DNA of 5,756 bases from Candidatus Hodarchaeota archaeon (GTDB lineage Archaea; Asgardarchaeota; Heimdallarchaeia; Hodarchaeales; YT1-039). Where the stretch lies: NCBI GenBank assembly GCA_016840025.1, contig JAEOTF010000219.1, forward strand, positions 1 through 5,756, written 5' to 3'. Shown here piece by piece: positions 5,029 to 5,756 of the stretch (within the stretch, counting starts at the first letter, position 1; each line of letters starts with the position of its first letter). Position numbers and translations under genes: made by a program. The notes beneath the pieces were generated by a model, which saw only the letters and a program-made list of their open reading frames with translations, did no database searches and was not told where the DNA came from.

Positions 5029-5253
5029 ATGTTACTTATGATTGGTTTCTGCTCGAACCTCAAACTCCCCATAATTATGGGTTATTATGATGCATTTTTA
5101 ATTATGTCCGGTTGGGGTGGACTAGTAGACGAAGTTCGAACCTATTATGCTCAAGAAACGAAAGAAAAGGAGTTGTTTAAATACTTATTATGTCTCAATA
5201 ACAATTCTGAAAAACAATCTATTTGGACAGTCAGCAAGAAACTCCAGATATAG
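5029..5253 (+). pseudogene. Short open frame ending in repeat R1c, probably a remnant
   Basis: A 74-codon frame starts one base after the methyltransferase stop. Its first part (MLLMIGFCSNLK and onward) looks random and has no ribosome site. The second part is the R1 motif. Because the recognisable half also exists twice elsewhere as a fragment without a start, the frame is more likely a decayed 3' end than a working gene. The palindrome CCCATAATTATGGG at 5068-5081 lies inside it and could be a weak hairpin at the end of the operon transcript, but no T-tract follows. A real small third gene of the operon cannot be excluded. Confidence 0.4.
5110..5253 (+). repeat. Repeat R1c: coding-like remnant (GWGGLVDEVRTYYAQ)
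   Basis: This is the best-preserved copy of R1, reading GWGGLVDEVRTYYAQ, then a charged helix-like part with KELFKYLLCLNNN, and ending at TAG 5251-5253. It shares with R1b a nearly unbroken match across GTAGACGAAGTTCGAACCTATTA. After that, protein similarity persists (KEVIKHLLLVNN against KELFKYLLCLNN) while the DNA has changed, the mark of past selection on protein. It closes the series of repeats at the right end of the cassette-like region. Confidence 0.65.
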
Positions 5254-5447
5254 CCTCAAAAGATCAGTCAGTGCTAGGCTCGATATTTCAATAAGATAAA
5301 ATATTCCATTCCAATTTACTATTAAAATGCTACCACCGAGGTATTATTAGATGTTATTGGAGAGGAATAAAAAGGGCAGGATAGTAACTTCAAAATTCCC
5401 CGATCCTCAAGTCTGAAAGTATTAACAAATTAGGCTTTAGATTAAGC
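5254..5447. other. Gap without recognised genes
   Basis: No gene, RNA gene or convincing terminator was seen. A 21-codon frame (5351-5416) has no ribosome site and an in-frame stop directly before it. The short inverted repeat TACC/GGTA at 5330-5343 is too small to interpret. Confidence 0.4.
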
Positions 5448-5476
5448 TTGACAAGGACTTGGCACAAGAGTAACAT
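5448..5476 (+). promoter_or_regulatory. Sigma-70-type promoter of the DUF5320-like gene
   Basis: A perfect -35 TTGACA (5448-5453) is followed after 17 bases by TAACAT (5471-5476), four of six matches to TATAAT. The expected start near 5483 gives a leader of about 39 bases that contains a strong Shine-Dalgarno. The -10 box overlaps the palindrome at 5475-5490. Confidence 0.6.
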
Positions 5477-5490
5477 GAATATATATTCAT
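5475..5490. promoter_or_regulatory. Perfect 16-base palindrome, candidate operator
   Basis: ATGAATATATATTCAT equals its own reverse complement. It begins in the last bases of the -10 box and covers the expected transcription start, so a bound dimer would block the promoter. AT-rich ATGAAT/ATTCAT dyads resemble ArsR/SmtB-type operators, but the regulator is not in the window and the family is a guess. With no loop, it is more likely a protein site than an RNA hairpin. Confidence 0.5.
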
Positions 5491-5501
5491 ATGATATGCA
5501 G

Positions 5502-5512
5502 GAAGGGGGTGA
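5502..5512 (+). promoter_or_regulatory. Strong Shine-Dalgarno of the DUF5320-like gene
   Basis: GAAGGGGGTGA differs from the full anti-SD complement AAGGAGGTGA by one base within its last ten positions. About 9 bases separate it from ATG 5522. It is the only strong ribosome site serving a recognised gene in the window and fixes this start. Confidence 0.75.
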
Positions 5513-5521
5513 AAATAATAT

Positions 5522-5756
5522 ATGCCAAGATTAGATAAAACAGGTCCGCAAGGCATGGGTCCAGGAACTGGTAGAGGTTTTGGTCCTTGCTTTGGTTTTG
5601 GACCTAGACATTTACACCACCACAATAGGGGGCTAGGTAGGTATTTCAGATGGAATTGGCCACAAGCGAAGGAAAGCCAAGTGGAGACTCTTGCGGATTA
5701 TCGAAAAGCACTTGAAGAAGAGCTGGAGGATGTCAAAAAGGAGGAAGAAGAACTAA
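5522..5756 (+). CDS. DUF5320-like Gly/Pro-rich protein, partial at right edge
   Basis: The first 78 residues are present. The N-terminus MPRLDKTGPQGMGPGTGRGF is the hallmark of the DUF5320 family (MPxxDxTGPxGxGPxTGRG), small proteins of anaerobic bacteria and archaea. They are often found near NifX/NifB-type iron-molybdenum cofactor proteins and Mrp-type ATPases. A Cys (23) and a His cluster (RHLHHH, 29-34) follow the Gly-rich part and could bind metal. From about residue 51 the chain turns into an acidic coiled-coil-like helix (ADYRKALEEELEDVKKEEEE), also usual in this family. The exact role is unknown. The leader, promoter and palindromic operator suggest regulated expression, unlike the leaderless genes to the left. 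The gene may head an operon outside the window. Confidence 0.85.
   Translation, partial: MPRLDKTGPQGMGPGTGRGFGPCFGFGPRHLHHHNRGLGRYFRWNWPQAKESQVETLADYRKALEEELEDVKKEEEEL

Noticed and set aside
5068..5081. CCCATAATTATGGG as the operon terminator
   Set aside because: The stem would be only 5 pairs with a 4-base loop, and no T-tract follows.
5128..5150. GTTCGAAC in repeats R1b and R1c as a tRNA T-loop
   Set aside because: The flanking bases do not form a T stem on either strand, and no acceptor stem or anticodon arm can be placed.
241..5253. Integron attC sites
   Set aside because: The repeats lack paired core sites and imperfect palindromic arms, differ from one another in a codon-wise manner, and no tyrosine integrase is present.
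5437..5625. Minus-strand 62-codon frame rich in Pro and Gly
   Set aside because: It mirrors the Gly/Pro-rich start of the DUF5320-like gene and its promoter; the plus-strand gene has a strong ribosome site and a family motif.
1..5756. CRISPR array
   Set aside because: No short identical repeats with regular unique spacers are present.

Overview
The window is AT-rich, with short, mostly single genes on both strands and bacterial-looking promoters (TTGACA and TATAAT-type boxes). The gene content includes a TrmB-type sensor domain, a Nudix hydrolase, an rve-type transposase tail and a DUF5320-like protein. This best fits a Candidate Phyla Radiation (Patescibacteria) or similar uncultured anaerobic bacterium. 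The assignment is inference from style and gene content, with no marker gene to fix it.

Layout from left to right. (1) The last 39 codons of an insertion-sequence transposase (2-121). (2) A cassette-like stretch of about 5 kb in which each gene or operon is separated from the next by a degenerate repeat: R1a (241-333), hypothetical gene A on minus (340-666), R2a (734-832), Tat-signal gene B on plus (1018-1659, with a terminator), R2b and R3a (1709-1850), hypothetical gene C on minus (1842-2312), R3b (2345-2384), a Nudix hydrolase on minus (2389-2787), R1b (2819-2950), a two-gene plus-strand operon (2995-5027), and R1c (5110-5253). (3) A gap of about 270 bases holding a good promoter and a perfect 16-base palindrome. 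(4) The start of a DUF5320-like Gly/Pro-rich protein that runs off the window (5522-5756).

The operon is the most informative functional unit. A stand-alone TrmB C-terminal (ligand-sensing) domain without a helix-turn-helix is followed 11 bases later by a 512-residue protein joining an all-helical HEAT-like region to a class I SAM-dependent methyltransferase. This suggests a small sensor plus modifier pair, but neither substrate nor ligand can be read from the sequence.

Two general patterns stand out. First, the intergenic repeats R1 and R2 diverge by codon and keep amino-acid identity, so they look like leftover 3' ends of real coding sequences and not RNA structures; R3 is a short DNA repeat that supplies the stop codon of gene C. 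Second, the five promoter-proximal genes (A, B, C, Nudix, TrmB-like) have no convincing Shine-Dalgarno but carry a -10-like hexamer 6-11 bases before the ATG, suggesting leaderless or near-leaderless mRNAs. The DUF5320 gene, in contrast, has a strong Shine-Dalgarno and a long leader.
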